Shown here: positions 14,936-24,521 of the stretch, piece by piece
How the letters are laid out: every line of letters begins with the position of its first letter
Numbering within the stretch: the first letter of the stretch is position 1
NCBI GenBank assembly: GCA_023266115.1
Contig: JAHFRU010000014.1
Coordinates: forward strand, 19,079-83,078
Reading direction: 5' to 3'
Origin: Gammaproteobacteria bacterium
GTDB lineage: Bacteria > Pseudomonadota > Gammaproteobacteria > VBWC01
DNA length: 64,000 bases
Made by a program: the position numbers and the translations under genes
Notes under the pieces: generated by a model
Database searches by the model: none
What the model was told of the DNA's origin: nothing
What the model saw: the letters and a program-made list of their open reading frames with translations, nothing else

Positions 14936-15477
14936 TAACGGCTGGTATAGACGATCTCGACGCGGCGATTCAGGCGCCAGGAATCCTCTTCATGCCCGAG
15001 AGCGACCGGGCGTTCCTCGCCATAGCTGACGACGTCGAGCTGGCCGGATGAAGCGCCCTGCAACATCAGAAACTGGCGCACAGCCTTCGCACGGCGCTCA
15101 CCCAGCGCCATGTTGTACTCACGCGTACCACGCTCGTCACCATGGCCTTCCAGCGTCACTTTCGCCGCCGGATGACCCGCCATATACGCCGCGTGGGCTT
15201 CTATAACCGCGGTAAATTCATCGCGCACGACGCTGCTGTCGAAATCAAAATAGACAACGCGCTTGGCGAGCATGCCGTTAGGATCATCGAGCGCGTTACC
15301 ACTAAAGCCGCGGTCGTCAGAAATACCTATGCCCGAACGGACGTCCCGGCTGGTGTCCGTGGCGGCGTTGCTCTCCGGCATTGCAGCACCTTTCTTGGCG
15401 GCCTTGTCACCGCTCGCACACGCAACCAGCAACACCAGCGGTATCGCTGTCACCAGAACTTTTACAAAACTCTTCAT
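14935..15477 (-). CDS. pal: Peptidoglycan-associated lipoprotein Pal
   Basis: The 180-residue lipoprotein has a signal peptide with lipobox 'LVAC' (Cys20), a flexible linker, and an OmpA-like domain from about residue 72. That domain includes 'VYFDFDSSVV', 'LEGHGDERGTREYNMALGERRA' and 'SYGEERP', the diaminopimelate-binding peptidoglycan motifs. It anchors the outer membrane to peptidoglycan and is the target of TolA and TolB. Position and length are canonical, 24 bp downstream of tolB. Confidence 0.97.
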   Translation of the reverse strand: MKSFVKVLVTAIPLVLLVACASGDKAAKKGAAMPESNAATDTSRDVRSGIGISDDRGFSGNALDDPNGMLAKRVVYFDFDSSVVRDEFTAVIEAHAAYMAGHPAAKVTLEGHGDERGTREYNMALGERRAKAVRQFLMLQGASSGQLDVVSYGEERPVALGHEEDSWRLNRRVEIVYTSR

Positions 15478-15501
15478 TGCCTACTCCTCGTAGTATGGTT
15501 A

Positions 15502-16803
15502 TTACTGTCTAAACGGTGACCAGGCGGGCTCACGGGCTTCGCCGCGTTGTTCACTTAATCGTTGATGCACCCGACCGTCGACGGAGACTGCTGCCAGCAC
15601 CCCGCGGTTACGATCCTCGGTAGCGTAAATTACCATGCTACCATTTGGCGCGAAACTTGGCGACTCGTCCAGTCTGCCCTTGGTCAGTACCCGCAGGGTC
15701 TTCGTCGCCAATTCCAGAATCGCCACCCGGTAATTACCGCCCTGGGCATGCACCATCGCGACCAGCTTGCCGTCCGGGGAAACCCCGGGCCGGGCATTAT
15801 ACGTACCTTCGTAGGTCAGGCGTTCGGCGCTACCCCCGCGGCTGGACACCCGGTAGATCTGCGGCTTGCCGCCACGGTCGGACGTGAAGATGATCGAGCG
15901 GCCATCCGGAGTCCATGCCGGCTCGGTGTCGATCGCAAAACTGTCGGTTATCCGGCGTAACTGGCCGGTGCCCAGCGTCATGACGTAGATATCCGGGTTA
16001 CCGTCTTTCGACAATACCAGCGCCAGCTCCTTGCCGTTGGGCGACCACGCCGGCGCCCCGTTGAGACCGCCGAACGCGGCAATCCGGTCACGTTTACCGG
16101 AGGCGATCTCCTGGGTATAAATCGCCGGCCGGCCGCTCTCGAACGATACATAGGCCAGCGTCGACCCGTCCGGTGACCAGGACGGCGACAGGATCGGTTG
16201 ACGCGAATTCAGCACCGGGCGCGGGCTATCACCGTCCGCATCGGCCACCAGCAGCGAATACTGCGTCGTGCCGCCGCTGGTCGTCGCGGTCACATAGGCA
16301 ATGCGCGTTGCAAATGCCCCCGGGACGCCGGTAATCGTCTCGAAGATGATATCGCTGATCTGGTGTGCGGTGCGCCGCAAATCCTGCTCGTTCGAGTGCA
16401 CGCTGTAACCGGTCAGCTGCACGCCCTTGAATACGTCGAACAGTTGAAACTGGACCGCGTAGCCACCGCCCTGCCGGCTGATCTTGCCGATGACCAGATT
16501 CGCCGCGCCCAGAATTTTCCAGTCCAGAAAATTGACCTGCGCCGCATCGCGCGGCCGCGCCAGGAAATCCTTCTCCGGCAACGGCGAAAAAATCCCGCTG
16601 CGCCTCAGGTCCGAGTTGATGATCGCGGCGAAATCGAGCGGCGGCGAGGCGGGCTCGTCCCAGCCAAACGGCGAGACGGCGATCGGCAGCGCGCTTTCAA
16701 CGCCTTGCGTGATCTCGATATCGAGTACCGCGTGGGCACGTCCGGCGACGAGCAACAGCCCCGTCGCCACAAGCCAGCTCATACGCATGAATTTTTTCAA
16801 CAT
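15502..16803 (-). CDS. tolB: Tol-Pal system protein TolB
   Basis: The 433-residue periplasmic protein has a signal peptide to about residue 25 ('GRAHA'), an N-terminal domain (30-165) that contacts TolA, and a six-bladed PD40 propeller ('[19 protein letters not shown]', '[15 protein letters not shown]', '[18 protein letters not shown]') that binds Pal. It follows tolA with no gap beyond the stop codon. All blades look intact. Confidence 0.97.
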   Translation of the reverse strand: MLKKFMRMSWLVATGLLLVAGRAHAVLDIEITQGVESALPIAVSPFGWDEPASPPLDFAAIINSDLRRSGIFSPLPEKDFLARPRDAAQVNFLDWKILGAANLVIGKISRQGGGYAVQFQLFDVFKGVQLTGYSVHSNEQDLRRTAHQISDIIFETITGVPGAFATRIAYVTATTSGGTTQYSLLVADADGDSPRPVLNSRQPILSPSWSPDGSTLAYVSFESGRPAIYTQEIASGKRDRIAAFGGLNGAPAWSPNGKELALVLSKDGNPDIYVMTLGTGQLRRITDSFAIDTEPAWTPDGRSIIFTSDRGGKPQIYRVSSRGGSAERLTYEGTYNARPGVSPDGKLVAMVHAQGGNYRVAILELATKTLRVLTKGRLDESPSFAPNGSMVIYATEDRNRGVLAAVSVDGRVHQRLSEQRGEAREPAWSPFRQ

Positions 16804-17745
16804 TTAGCCTTCCGGTTTAAAGGTGAACAGTATCTCACGATCGAACAGCGCCGGGTCGGGCGGCGGCGGCAGAGGTGAGGCGCGATGCACGGCGGATTCC
16901 ACCGATCGCTTGAACACGGCGTCACCATTACAGTTGATGGCCTCCACGCCGACCACTTCCCCGCCGGGTATCTGTGTCACCCGCACCTGGCAAGACCAGC
17001 CCGACTGGGCCGTCGCCGGTCTCGGCCAGTTGCGTTCGACCTTCTGGGCAATCGCGCGTTCATATTGCCCGCGCAGCGAACTCAGCCGCCGGTTACGCTC
17101 GGCATCCAACGACTGCTGTTCCGATGCCAGCTGCTCCTGCAACGCGCTCTCTGCCTCCTGCCGGCGTTTCTCTTCCTCGGCCTTGCGCTTCTTGTCGATT
17201 TCCGCCTGCTTCTTCTTGCGCTCGGCGTCTTCAGCGGCGCGTTTCTTGTCCTGTTCTGCCTGATTTTTCTTGCGCGCGATCTCTTCCGCGGCGCGCTTTG
17301 TTTCAGCCTCCGCCTGTTTCTTCTTCAGCGCGGCGTCATCGGCCGCGCGCTTCTTTTGCAGATCGGCCTGCTGTTTAATATCTTCCTGGCGTTTTTGTTC
17401 GGCGAGTTTCAGCTTTTGCTGTTCCTCGATCTGCTGCTGCCTGGCCTCGGCGAGGCGCTGCTCCTCACTCTCGTGCGCCTGTTGTGCCTCCTGCACCTTG
17501 CGCTCCTCCTCGATCCGGCGCGCCTCGTCCCGCTCGCGTTTCTGCTCGTCGGCCTTGACCCGTTTCTCAACCTCGGCGCTGAGCTTGGCCTCGTCGACGA
17601 CAACGGCCTGGATAACGTCGGCAGGCGCTGCCGGCGGTGGCCTGGAGGGCAGGCCCAGGCTGACAACGGCGATGATCGCGAGAGCCACATGGCTCAGAAC
17701 GGCGTACAGAAACGGTCGCGCATTGTCGCGATAAGGCGGCTGCAT
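16804..17745 (-). CDS. tolA: Cell envelope integrity protein TolA
   Basis: The 313-residue protein has one N-terminal transmembrane helix (about residues 12-31) that binds TolQR. A very long Lys/Glu/Ala/Gln-rich helix follows (about 50-220), with repeats such as 'KKKQAEAETKRAAEEIARKK' spanning the periplasm. The globular C-terminal domain (about 225-313, 'AIAQKVERNWPRPA', 'SCQVRVTQIPGGEVVGVEAINCNG') contacts TolB and Pal. The Cys pair there is typical. The repeats give highly biased DNA between about 17060 and 17560. Confidence 0.96.
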   Translation of the reverse strand: MQPPYRDNARPFLYAVLSHVALAIIAVVSLGLPSRPPPAAPADVIQAVVVDEAKLSAEVEKRVKADEQKRERDEARRIEEERKVQEAQQAHESEEQRLAEARQQQIEEQQKLKLAEQKRQEDIKQQADLQKKRAADDAALKKKQAEAETKRAAEEIARKKNQAEQDKKRAAEDAERKKKQAEIDKKRKAEEEKRRQEAESALQEQLASEQQSLDAERNRRLSSLRGQYERAIAQKVERNWPRPATAQSGWSCQVRVTQIPGGEVVGVEAINCNGDAVFKRSVESAVHRASPLPPPPDPALFDREILFTFKPEG

Positions 17746-17754
17746 CGGGCCGGA

Positions 17755-18186
17755 CTACTTGCTCTTCGCAGGCGGCGGTTCGGTCATCAGGCCGACGCTG
17801 GGCGCACCGGCCCGTTGCAGCAACGCCATCGCGGTCACCACCGAACCGTAGGCAACGTCCTTGTCGCCGCGCACCAGCACCGGCGTACCGGGCTGAAGAC
17901 GCAACACGATGGCGACGCGGTCAACCAGCGTCTCGTGATCGATGCCTTCTTCCTGGCCATCACCGACACTGAGGAAAAACTGGCCATTCTTGTTGACCGT
18001 CACCACCAGTGGATCTTTATCCTTACGGTCAACCGGCGCCGCGGTCGCCTGCGGCAGGTCGACATCGACACCCTGCTGCAACAGCGGTGCGGTGATCATA
18101 AAAATTACCAGTAACACCAGCATCACGTCGATGTACGGTACGACGTTGATGTCCGACATCGGTCGTTTTGTGCGTTGTTGGGGCAC
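17755..18186 (-). CDS. tolR: Tol-Pal system protein TolR
   Basis: The 143-residue ExbD/TolR-family protein has a single transmembrane helix near the N-terminus, 'PYIDVMLVLLVIFMITAPLL', which carries the conserved Asp20 proposed for proton flow. A periplasmic domain follows ('VLVRGDKDVAYGSVVTAMALLQRAG'). An internal Met10 ('MSDINVVPY') could be the true start and would match shorter homologues. It lies 21 bp after tolQ and forms the motor with it. Confidence 0.96.
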   Translation of the reverse strand: MPQQRTKRPMSDINVVPYIDVMLVLLVIFMITAPLLQQGVDVDLPQATAAPVDRKDKDPLVVTVNKNGQFFLSVGDGQEEGIDHETLVDRVAIVLRLQPGTPVLVRGDKDVAYGSVVTAMALLQRAGAPSVGLMTEPPPAKSK

Positions 18187-18207
18187 GATAATTCCTCGAA
18201 TGGATAA

Positions 18208-18912
18208 TCAGGCCGTGCGGGTCTCGCCCTGCGGGACGACGACATGCGCCTGACGCTGCAGGATGCTGGAAAACTCCTCGACAAACGCCTCGTAACGATT
18301 CTCCAGCCGCACCACGTCATCGTTGTAGCGGTTATAGGCAATCACCGCCGGTATCGCCGCGAACAGACCCATCGCCGTCGCGATCAGCGCCTCGGCGATA
18401 CCGGGGGCCACCAGCGCGAGCGTCGCCTGGTGCACGTTACCGAGCGAACGGAACGAGTTCATGATACCCCAGACGGTACCGAACAGACCGACATAAGGAC
18501 TGGTCGAACCGACCGTGGCGAGAAACGACAAATGCGCTTCCAGCGCCTCGATCTCGCGGCCCCGCGCCACGCGCATGCCGCGTTGCGCGCCTTCGAGTAT
18601 CGCCTTCGGATCGATGCCCGGCTGCTTGCGCAGGCGGACAAACTCCCGGAAACCGGATTCAAAGATCGCGTCCATGCCGCTCGGCTTCTCATCGCGCGAC
18701 GCCAGCTTCTTGTACAGCGTATTGAGATCGCCGCCTGACCAGAAATTCGCCTCGAAATCGTCGGCGGCACCATGGGCATCGCGGGTCACCCGCCATTTGC
18801 GGAATATGATCGTCCACGAGATGATCGAAATGACCAGCAACAGCAGCATGACAAGCTGCACCACAAAACTCGCGTTGGCAATCAGATGGAAAAGCGATAG
18901 GTCAGCGGTCAC
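18208..18912 (-). CDS. tolQ: Tol-Pal system protein TolQ
   Basis: The 234-residue MotA/TolQ/ExbB-family inner-membrane protein has three transmembrane helices, at about residues 14-36, 135-157 and 170-192. The conserved 'LATVGSTSPYVGLFGTVWGIMNSF' and 'GIAEALIATAMGLFAAIPAVIAYN' carry the family glycine and threonine residues of the proton channel. The start overlaps the end of ybgC by 11 bp, consistent with one operon. Confidence 0.97.
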   Translation of the reverse strand: MTADLSLFHLIANASFVVQLVMLLLLVISIISWTIIFRKWRVTRDAHGAADDFEANFWSGGDLNTLYKKLASRDEKPSGMDAIFESGFREFVRLRKQPGIDPKAILEGAQRGMRVARGREIEALEAHLSFLATVGSTSPYVGLFGTVWGIMNSFRSLGNVHQATLALVAPGIAEALIATAMGLFAAIPAVIAYNRYNDDVVRLENRYEAFVEEFSSILQRQAHVVVPQGETRTA

Positions 18913-19315
18913 CGAATATCTCCGTTATTAAATTGGGCGGAATCGCCTGTGGCTTCATCGTGGCCGCATTGACACACGCCACTTTGACCTCCGCGACGCA
19001 TAAAGTTTCCCGGTTGTCGTCATCGCGCACGACTTTTTGTGCAAACACCAAGCTCGCCCGGCCGCGCGAGGCGATCGTCGACACCACCGTCAACCGGTCA
19101 TTGAATCTTCCGGGCCGGAAAAATTCGACATTGGCGGATCGCACCGCGAAGATGATCCCGTCCTGGCTGAGCAGTTTATCCTGTTCGACGCCAAAACTGC
19201 GCAGCCATTCAGTACGGGCACGCTCCATGAATCTGAGGTAATTGGCGTAATACACCACGCCACCACTGTCCGTATCCTCGTAATAGACCCTGACCGGCCA
19301 GCTAAATTCGCTCAC
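18902..19315 (-). CDS. ybgC: Tol-Pal-associated acyl-CoA thioesterase YbgC
   Basis: A 137-residue single hot-dog-fold thioesterase. 'VYYEDTDSGGVVYYANYLRFMERARTEWL' is the diagnostic YbgC active-site segment, with the catalytic Asp in 'EDTD'. The remainder ('IIFAVRSANVEFFRPGRFNDRLTV') matches the family. It hydrolyses short-chain or phospholipid-related acyl-CoA thioesters and is nearly always the first gene of the tol cluster, as here. Confidence 0.96.
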   Translation of the reverse strand: MSEFSWPVRVYYEDTDSGGVVYYANYLRFMERARTEWLRSFGVEQDKLLSQDGIIFAVRSANVEFFRPGRFNDRLTVVSTIASRGRASLVFAQKVVRDDDNRETLCVAEVKVACVNAATMKPQAIPPNLITEIFGDR

Positions 19316-19326
19316 CCCGGCACCTG

Positions 19327-20394
19327 CTAGTCATTTCCCGGCGCGGTATCGTTAAACAGGTTCATCAGCTGCGGCGACTGGTCGTCACGCCGCGGCGCGG
19401 CCAGTCCGAAGTGCAGATAGGCGTTCCGCGTCGCCATGCGCCCGCGCAAGGTGCGCATCAGAAACCCCTGCTGGATCAGAAACGGTTCCAGCACATCCTC
19501 AATCGTGGTGCGCTCCTCGCCTATGGCCGCCGACAGGCTGTCAACACCCACCGGACCGCCGTCGAACTTCTCGATGATGGCCAGCAGCAGCTTGCGGTCC
19601 ATGGCATCAAACCCGTTCTGATCAACGTCGAGCATATCGAGCGCGGCGACCGCCAACAGGCCGGTGATATGTCCGTCGCCCTTCACCTCGGCGTAGTCGC
19701 GCACACGGCGCAATAGCCGGTTGGCGATGCGCGGCGTGCCGCGCGAACGTCGCGCGATCTCGGTTGCGCCGTGGCGATCGGCGACAATATCGAAAATACT
19801 GGCCGACCGCTCGACGATATGGACCAGCTCATCGACACTGTAGAACTCGAGACGCTGTACGATGCCGAACCGGTCGCGCAGCGGCGACGTCAGCAGTCCG
19901 GCACGCGTGGTCGCGCCGACCAGTGTGAACGGCGGCAGATCGAGCTTGATCGAGCGCGCCGCCGGCCCCTCGCCGATCATGATATCGAGCTGGAAATCCT
20001 CCATCGCCGGGTACAGCACCTCCTCGATCACCGGGCTCAGGCGATGGATCTCGTCGACAAACAACACGTCGCGCGGCTCGAGATTGGTCAGCAGCGCCGC
20101 GACATCGCCGGCGCGCTCCAGCACCGGCCCCGAGGTATGGCGGATATTGCTGCCTAACTCGTTGGCGATGATATGCGCCAGCGTCGTCTTGCCCAGTCCC
20201 GGCGGGCCGAATATCAAGGTGTGATCCAGCGCTTCGCCGCGCTGCTTCGCCGCCTGGATGAAAATTTCCATCTGCGCGCGCATCGCCGCCTGGCCGATGT
20301 AATCCGCGAGGCGCGCCGGACGAATCGAGTGATCCAGCGCCTCGTCTTCGTGCGCGATGCTGACGGGCGCCACCAGCCGATCGGTCTCGATCAT
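19327..20394 (-). CDS. ruvB: Holliday junction branch migration helicase RuvB
   Basis: The 355-residue AAA+ motor is typical in length. Walker A 'GPPGLGKT' is at 63-70, Walker B 'LFVDEIH' at about 111-117, sensor 1 'VGATTRAG' follows, and the winged-helix C-terminal domain is seen in '[24 protein letters not shown]'. It pumps DNA through the RuvA tetramer at four-way junctions. It lies 54 bp downstream of ruvA and just upstream of ybgC. Confidence 0.98.
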   Translation of the reverse strand: MIETDRLVAPVSIAHEDEALDHSIRPARLADYIGQAAMRAQMEIFIQAAKQRGEALDHTLIFGPPGLGKTTLAHIIANELGSNIRHTSGPVLERAGDVAALLTNLEPRDVLFVDEIHRLSPVIEEVLYPAMEDFQLDIMIGEGPAARSIKLDLPPFTLVGATTRAGLLTSPLRDRFGIVQRLEFYSVDELVHIVERSASIFDIVADRHGATEIARRSRGTPRIANRLLRRVRDYAEVKGDGHITGLLAVAALDMLDVDQNGFDAMDRKLLLAIIEKFDGGPVGVDSLSAAIGEERTTIEDVLEPFLIQQGFLMRTLRGRMATRNAYLHFGLAAPRRDDQSPQLMNLFNDTAPGND

Positions 20395-20448
20395 GCCGGC
20401 GCTCCGGATGCACTGTTCAGGTCACTGTTCATATCGATCATGCAGCAA

Positions 20449-21051
20449 CTACTTCACCGCGGACTGTAACGCCCGCCGGATGATCTCCTCGCTCGACAGG
20501 CCGCGGGCGTCGACCACGCGCACCATGCGGCTCGCCTCATTGGGTTTGTAACCGAGCGCGACCAGCGCGCTAACCGCGTCACCCAGCGGCGTGACATCCG
20601 CCGCAACACCGGACATCCCGGCACCGCTTGCGCCCGGTTCCGCTTCCCAGTCCTCGAGCCGGTCACGCATTTCCACCACCAGCCGTTCGGCGGTCTTTTT
20701 GCCGACGCCGGGCAGACGCGTCAACGTCGCCGTATCCTTGTTGAGCACGCAGCTGACGAACACGTCGGCGGCAACGCCGGACAGTATCGTCAATGCCAGC
20801 TTGGCACCGACGCCGCTGACCTTGATCAACTGGCGGAACAAGCGCCGTTCGCGCTCACTGGCAAAACCGTAGAGCAAGTGCGCGTCGTCGCGTACGACGA
20901 GGTGCGTATACAGCGTGATTTCCTTGCCGACCGGCGGCAGGTTGTAGAACGTCGTCATCGGCGCGTCGACCTCGTAACCGACGCCGTTGACATCCAGCAC
21001 CAGTGACGGCGCCTGTTTGGCCAACAATGTACCGCGCAAGCGGCCGATCAT
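20449..21051 (-). CDS. ruvA: Holliday junction DNA helicase subunit RuvA
   Basis: The start is the ATG at 21051, which gives '[10 protein letters not shown]', the invariant RuvA N-terminus, and a 200-residue product. Domain I (OB fold) is followed by two helix-hairpin-helix motifs ('[18 protein letters not shown]', '[19 protein letters not shown]'), an acidic linker at about 135-150, and domain III ('[20 protein letters not shown]') that contacts RuvB. It overlaps the ruvC stop codon (ATGA), so translation is coupled. The longer open frame upstream is within ruvC and not used. Confidence 0.97.
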   Translation of the reverse strand: MIGRLRGTLLAKQAPSLVLDVNGVGYEVDAPMTTFYNLPPVGKEITLYTHLVVRDDAHLLYGFASERERRLFRQLIKVSGVGAKLALTILSGVAADVFVSCVLNKDTATLTRLPGVGKKTAERLVVEMRDRLEDWEAEPGASGAGMSGVAADVTPLGDAVSALVALGYKPNEASRMVRVVDARGLSSEEIIRRALQSAVK

Positions 21052-21563
21052 GACCAGCGTCCCTGCGCCGCGCCGGCCACCGCGCGCCGATAGCCGGAAT
21101 GCCTGAGATGACTGTGACACAGCGCCACGGCCAGCGCGTCGGCCGCGTCCGCCTGCGGCTCTCCCTGCAGTGCCAGCAACGCCTTGACCATATGCAGCAC
21201 CTGGTGTTTCTCGGCGTTGCCCTTGCCGGCAATCCCCTGCTTGATCTGCGCGGGCGTATATTCGGCCACCGGCAGCGACTGCATCACGGCGGCACAAATC
21301 GCCGCGCCCTGGGCCTGCCCGAGCTTCAGCGCCGAATCGACGTTGCGATTCATAAACACCGTTTCGATGGCGATCTCATCCGGCTGGTGAGCCGCGATGA
21401 GGTCCGTGACCTCGCTGAAGATCGCCTTCAGGCGCGACGGTATATCGCCGGGCGGGACACGGATGCAACCGCTGGTGACGTACAACGAGGTATGCCCCCG
21501 CGTTTCGATGATGCCGAAGCCGGTAATGCGCGAGCCCGGATCGATGCCAAGAATGCGCGTCAC
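21048..21563 (-). CDS. ruvC: Holliday junction resolvase RuvC
   Basis: The 171-residue endonuclease cuts four-way junctions symmetrically. The four acidic catalytic residues are visible: Asp8 in 'GIDPGS', Glu67 in 'IAIETVF', and Asp139 and Asp142 in '[10 protein letters not shown]'. The order yebC-ruvC-ruvA-ruvB is the standard gammaproteobacterial one. Length is normal. Confidence 0.98.
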   Translation of the reverse strand: MTRILGIDPGSRITGFGIIETRGHTSLYVTSGCIRVPPGDIPSRLKAIFSEVTDLIAAHQPDEIAIETVFMNRNVDSALKLGQAQGAAICAAVMQSLPVAEYTPAQIKQGIAGKGNAEKHQVLHMVKALLALQGEPQADAADALAVALCHSHLRHSGYRRAVAGAAQGRWS

Positions 21564-21685
21564 AATTGCTTCTTCACGTCTGGTTGCCTTTGCCGCCTGT
21601 CTCGATCGGACTCAGAATAAACCCGGAAATATCCTCGCGCGCACGGGGCCGGATACTGGCGACCATCATTACGCGAAAGTCCGCC

Positions 21686-22432
21686 TTATGCAATCTCTGC
21701 CAGCACGTCGTCGGGGATATCCGCATTCGAATAGACGTTTTGCACGTCATCGTCTTCTTCGAGCATTTCGAGCAGCTTGACCATCTTGATGCCGTCTTCG
21801 GTATCCAGCGCCGCATCGGTAGTCGCGCGCATTGTCACCTCGGCGACTTCCGGCATAAGCCCGGCCGCAGTCATCGCGTCGCGCACGTGCGCAAACTGTT
21901 CCGGCGATGTCAGCACGTCTATCGAACCGTCTGCGTGGGCCACAATATCATCGGCACCCGCTTCCAGTGCCGCCTCCATCACGGCATCCTCACCAATGCC
22001 GGCGGGAAAACTGATCACGCCGGTCTCGGTGAACAAAAAAGCCACCGAGCCGCTGGTACCGAGATTACCGCCACACTTGGTAAACGCATGACGCACCTCG
22101 GCCACCGTGCGGTTGCGGTTGTCGGTCATGCAGTCGACGATCACGGCCGCGCCGCCGGGCCCGTAGCCTTCGTAACGGATCTCTTCCAGCGCATCGGCCT
22201 CATCGGCGCCGGCGCCGCGCCGCACCGCACGTTCCAGCGTATCCTTGGCCATATTCGCGGCCAGCGCCTTGTCGATGGCGAGCCGCAGGCGCGGGTTTGC
22301 CGACGGGTCAGCACCGCCGTGGCGCGCGGCGATTGTCACTTCACGGATCAGCCGGGTAAAGATCTTGCCGCGCTTCGAATCCTGGGCCTTTTTGCGGTGC
22401 TGGATGTTCGCCCACTTGCTGTGCCCTGCCAT
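21686..22432 (-). CDS. yebC: YebC/PmpR-family protein (TACO1 family)
   Basis: The 248-residue protein begins '[29 protein letters not shown]', the signature of the family. It continues with '[18 protein letters not shown]', '[29 protein letters not shown]' and the acidic end typical of it. YebC proteins are reported as transcription regulators and more recently as factors that relieve ribosome stalling on proline-rich stretches. It lies 122 bp upstream of ruvC on the same strand. Confidence 0.96.
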   Translation of the reverse strand: MAGHSKWANIQHRKKAQDSKRGKIFTRLIREVTIAARHGGADPSANPRLRLAIDKALAANMAKDTLERAVRRGAGADEADALEEIRYEGYGPGGAAVIVDCMTDNRNRTVAEVRHAFTKCGGNLGTSGSVAFLFTETGVISFPAGIGEDAVMEAALEAGADDIVAHADGSIDVLTSPEQFAHVRDAMTAAGLMPEVAEVTMRATTDAALDTEDGIKMVKLLEMLEEDDDVQNVYSNADIPDDVLAEIA

Positions 22433-22488
22433 GGTCCTGCTCTTCGCGTTGAAAACCGGCGCAAGTCTATCACTGCGGCCCCGTCCGT

Positions 22489-23166
22489 TTAAACGCCCGC
22501 CGGTGCGTCCGGAAAATGGCCGGTGGCAAGAAAGCCGTTGACGTTACGCGCGACCGCCGGCGACAACAACAGGCCGGTATGGGTGGTCCTGATGGTCAGG
22601 TGCGCCGTGGCGCCGGGCAGCCGAGTTTCGGCGACGGCGACCGTACCATCGCTCGGCCCGTCAAACCGGCAGAACAACCGACCGGCCCCGTGCGGGGAAA
22701 TGCCGGCGATAATGCCGATCTCGGGCGGTTTCTCGCCGACACGAACCGGCGCCAGCAACCCGTCGATTCCACCCGGCCCGAGCAGCCAGCGCCCCCAGCC
22801 TGATCCGGCCAGCATACCGGCGACACGACTGCCAAGAAACGGCGTGCCGAGGGCGACCACGCGACCGGGTTTTCGGTCCGGATACTCATTGAGTAGTTGC
22901 CATACGACGCACCCGCCAAGACTGTGCGCGACATAATGCACGGTGTCGTTGGGCAGGGCTGATGCGAACTGGCGCAGTTGCGCGGCATGATCGGCGATGG
23001 ACGCCTGCCGGGAATGATACGGAAACCGGTGTACAGCGAAGCCGCGTTTTTTCAGGTGCCGCGCCAGCCAGGCCATTTCATGACCGCTCATCCAGAGGCC
23101 ATGGACCAGAATGACAGCGGGGCATCGCGGTGCGACTGACGAGGCCGATCCCGGCCTGTTAACCAT
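22489..23166 (-). CDS. Alpha/beta-hydrolase, lipase-like
   Basis: The 225-residue protein has the alpha/beta-hydrolase layout. '[16 protein letters not shown]' (oxyanion loop) is at about residues 19-34, the nucleophile elbow 'VAHSLGG' has Ser82, and '[16 protein letters not shown]' supplies the likely catalytic His. The elbow is A-H-S-L-G rather than G-x-S-x-G, a common variant in PGAP1/LipA-like esterases. There is no signal peptide. It sits between nadA and yebC, where many relatives have no such gene. The substrate is unknown, most likely a lipid or ester. Confidence 0.85.
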   Translation of the reverse strand: MVNRPGSASSVAPRCPAVILVHGLWMSGHEMAWLARHLKKRGFAVHRFPYHSRQASIADHAAQLRQFASALPNDTVHYVAHSLGGCVVWQLLNEYPDRKPGRVVALGTPFLGSRVAGMLAGSGWGRWLLGPGGIDGLLAPVRVGEKPPEIGIIAGISPHGAGRLFCRFDGPSDGTVAVAETRLPGATAHLTIRTTHTGLLLSPAVARNVNGFLATGHFPDAPAGV

Positions 23167-23223
23167 CGTAGCCGGAGCTCAGCCTAAGGAAAGAATTCGC
23201 GAACATTTGATCTATTGCCGAAT

Positions 23224-23255
23224 CGTCATTGCCGCGTACGCAGGAATCCCGAAAG
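23224..23255. repeat. Degenerate palindromic intergenic repeat
   Basis: 'cgtcattgccgcgtacgcaggaatcccgaaag' resembles the widespread bacterial palindrome of the type ATTCCCGCG-TACGCGGGAAT, with two mismatches between the arms. It lies between nadA and the hydrolase gene. It looks like an old, degraded copy. Confidence 0.4.
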
Positions 23256-23339
23256 CGATGCTGTCAAACTGGGTGCCGGCTCGCGGGAAGCGGCCGGAAG
23301 ACGGGATCCATCAACGGTGCGCAAGTATTCAGCGGCGCG

Positions 23340-24437
23340 TTAGCTGACCGCAAACATCCGTTCGAGCGCCAGTCGTGCCGGTTGCGCCTCGTGTGCGGCG
23401 ACGCGCACCTGGTTGACGATATTACCGTCGACCAGATTCTCCAGCGCCCGCAACAACTGCGGCGGGTTGATGCGAAACATCGTCGAGCACATGCTGATGG
23501 TCGTCGCCATGAAGTGCACCGCCTTGCCCTCGCCTTTGAACTGCTCGTGCAGGCGGTTAACCAGATTCAACTCGGTGCCGACCAGCCAGCGCGTGCCTGG
23601 CGCGGAATTCGCGATGGTGTTGATGATGTATTCCGTGGAGCCGACGTAATGTGATTTCTCGCAGACCTCGAACGAGGCCTCGGGATGCGAGATGACCTGC
23701 GCGTCGGGGTACTTCGCCAGAAACTCGTCTATTTGCTCCGGATGGAACATCTGGTGCACCGAACAATGCCCTTTCCACAGAATCACGCGCGCATCGCGGA
23801 TCTGCTCCGGCGTCAGGCCGCCGCGCGGCTGCGTGTAGTCCCAGACGACCATCTGCTCCAGCGGTATGCCCATGCGGTAGCCGGTGTTGCGGCCGAGATG
23901 CTGGTCGGGGAAGAACAGCACCTTGGGGCGCTGCGCAAAACTCCAGTCGAACACCTTGCGTGCATTGGTCGAGGTGCAAACGATACCGCCGTGGCTGCCG
24001 CAAAAGGCCTTCAGGTCGGCAGCGGAATTGATATAGGTGGCCGGCGTGACGTCGGCCTCGACATCGATGACCTCGCCCAGTTCGCGCCACGCGCGCGCTA
24101 CATTGGCGAGGTTGGCCATGTCGGCCATCGAACAGCCGGCCGCCAGATCGGGGATCATCACGATCTGATCCGGGCGCGTCAGGATGTCCGCAACCTCGGC
24201 CATGAAGTGCACGCCGCAAAACATGATGTACTCGGCCTCGGTACCGGCCGCCTGCCGGGACAGCTTCAGTGAGTCGCCGGTAAAATCGGCATGCCGGTAG
24301 ACCTCGTTGCGTTGATAGTGATGGGCGAGGACCACCAGCCGGTCTCCGAGCGCCCGCTTGGCCGCGCGGATGCGCTCGGCGATCGCGTCGTCCGGCAACG
24401 CGGTCAGTTCTGCTATCGCTTGTGCGGCTACCGCCAT
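23340..24437 (-). CDS. nadA: Quinolinate synthase NadA
   Basis: The 365-residue iron-sulphur enzyme condenses iminoaspartate with dihydroxyacetone phosphate to quinolinate. The three cluster cysteines are visible in 'AAGCSMAD' (Cys102), 'KGHCSVHQ' (Cys225) and 'ISMCSTMFRINP' (about 318). 'LAHHYQRNEV' and 'MFCGVHFMAE' are also family signatures. A GGAG site lies 5 bp before the ATG. nadC, the next enzyme, is at 40007 in this window, but nadB is not seen. Confidence 0.97.
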   Translation of the reverse strand: MAVAAQAIAELTALPDDAIAERIRAAKRALGDRLVVLAHHYQRNEVYRHADFTGDSLKLSRQAAGTEAEYIMFCGVHFMAEVADILTRPDQIVMIPDLAAGCSMADMANLANVARAWRELGEVIDVEADVTPATYINSAADLKAFCGSHGGIVCTSTNARKVFDWSFAQRPKVLFFPDQHLGRNTGYRMGIPLEQMVVWDYTQPRGGLTPEQIRDARVILWKGHCSVHQMFHPEQIDEFLAKYPDAQVISHPEASFEVCEKSHYVGSTEYIINTIANSAPGTRWLVGTELNLVNRLHEQFKGEGKAVHFMATTISMCSTMFRINPPQLLRALENLVDGNIVNQVRVAAHEAQPARLALERMFAVS

Positions 24438-24521
24438 CGCTGCTCCGATCGCCTAATAACGGGTCAATACGCCGTCGTGAATTCAGACTGAATGATCAGG
24501 TGTTGGTTCATCGCCAAACGA

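Noticed and set aside
16885..18114. 409-codon open frame on the plus strand opposite tolA and tolR
   Set aside because: It is an artefact of the biased codons of tolA; the translation is Leu/Phe/Arg-rich low complexity and the opposite frame encodes intact TolA and TolR.
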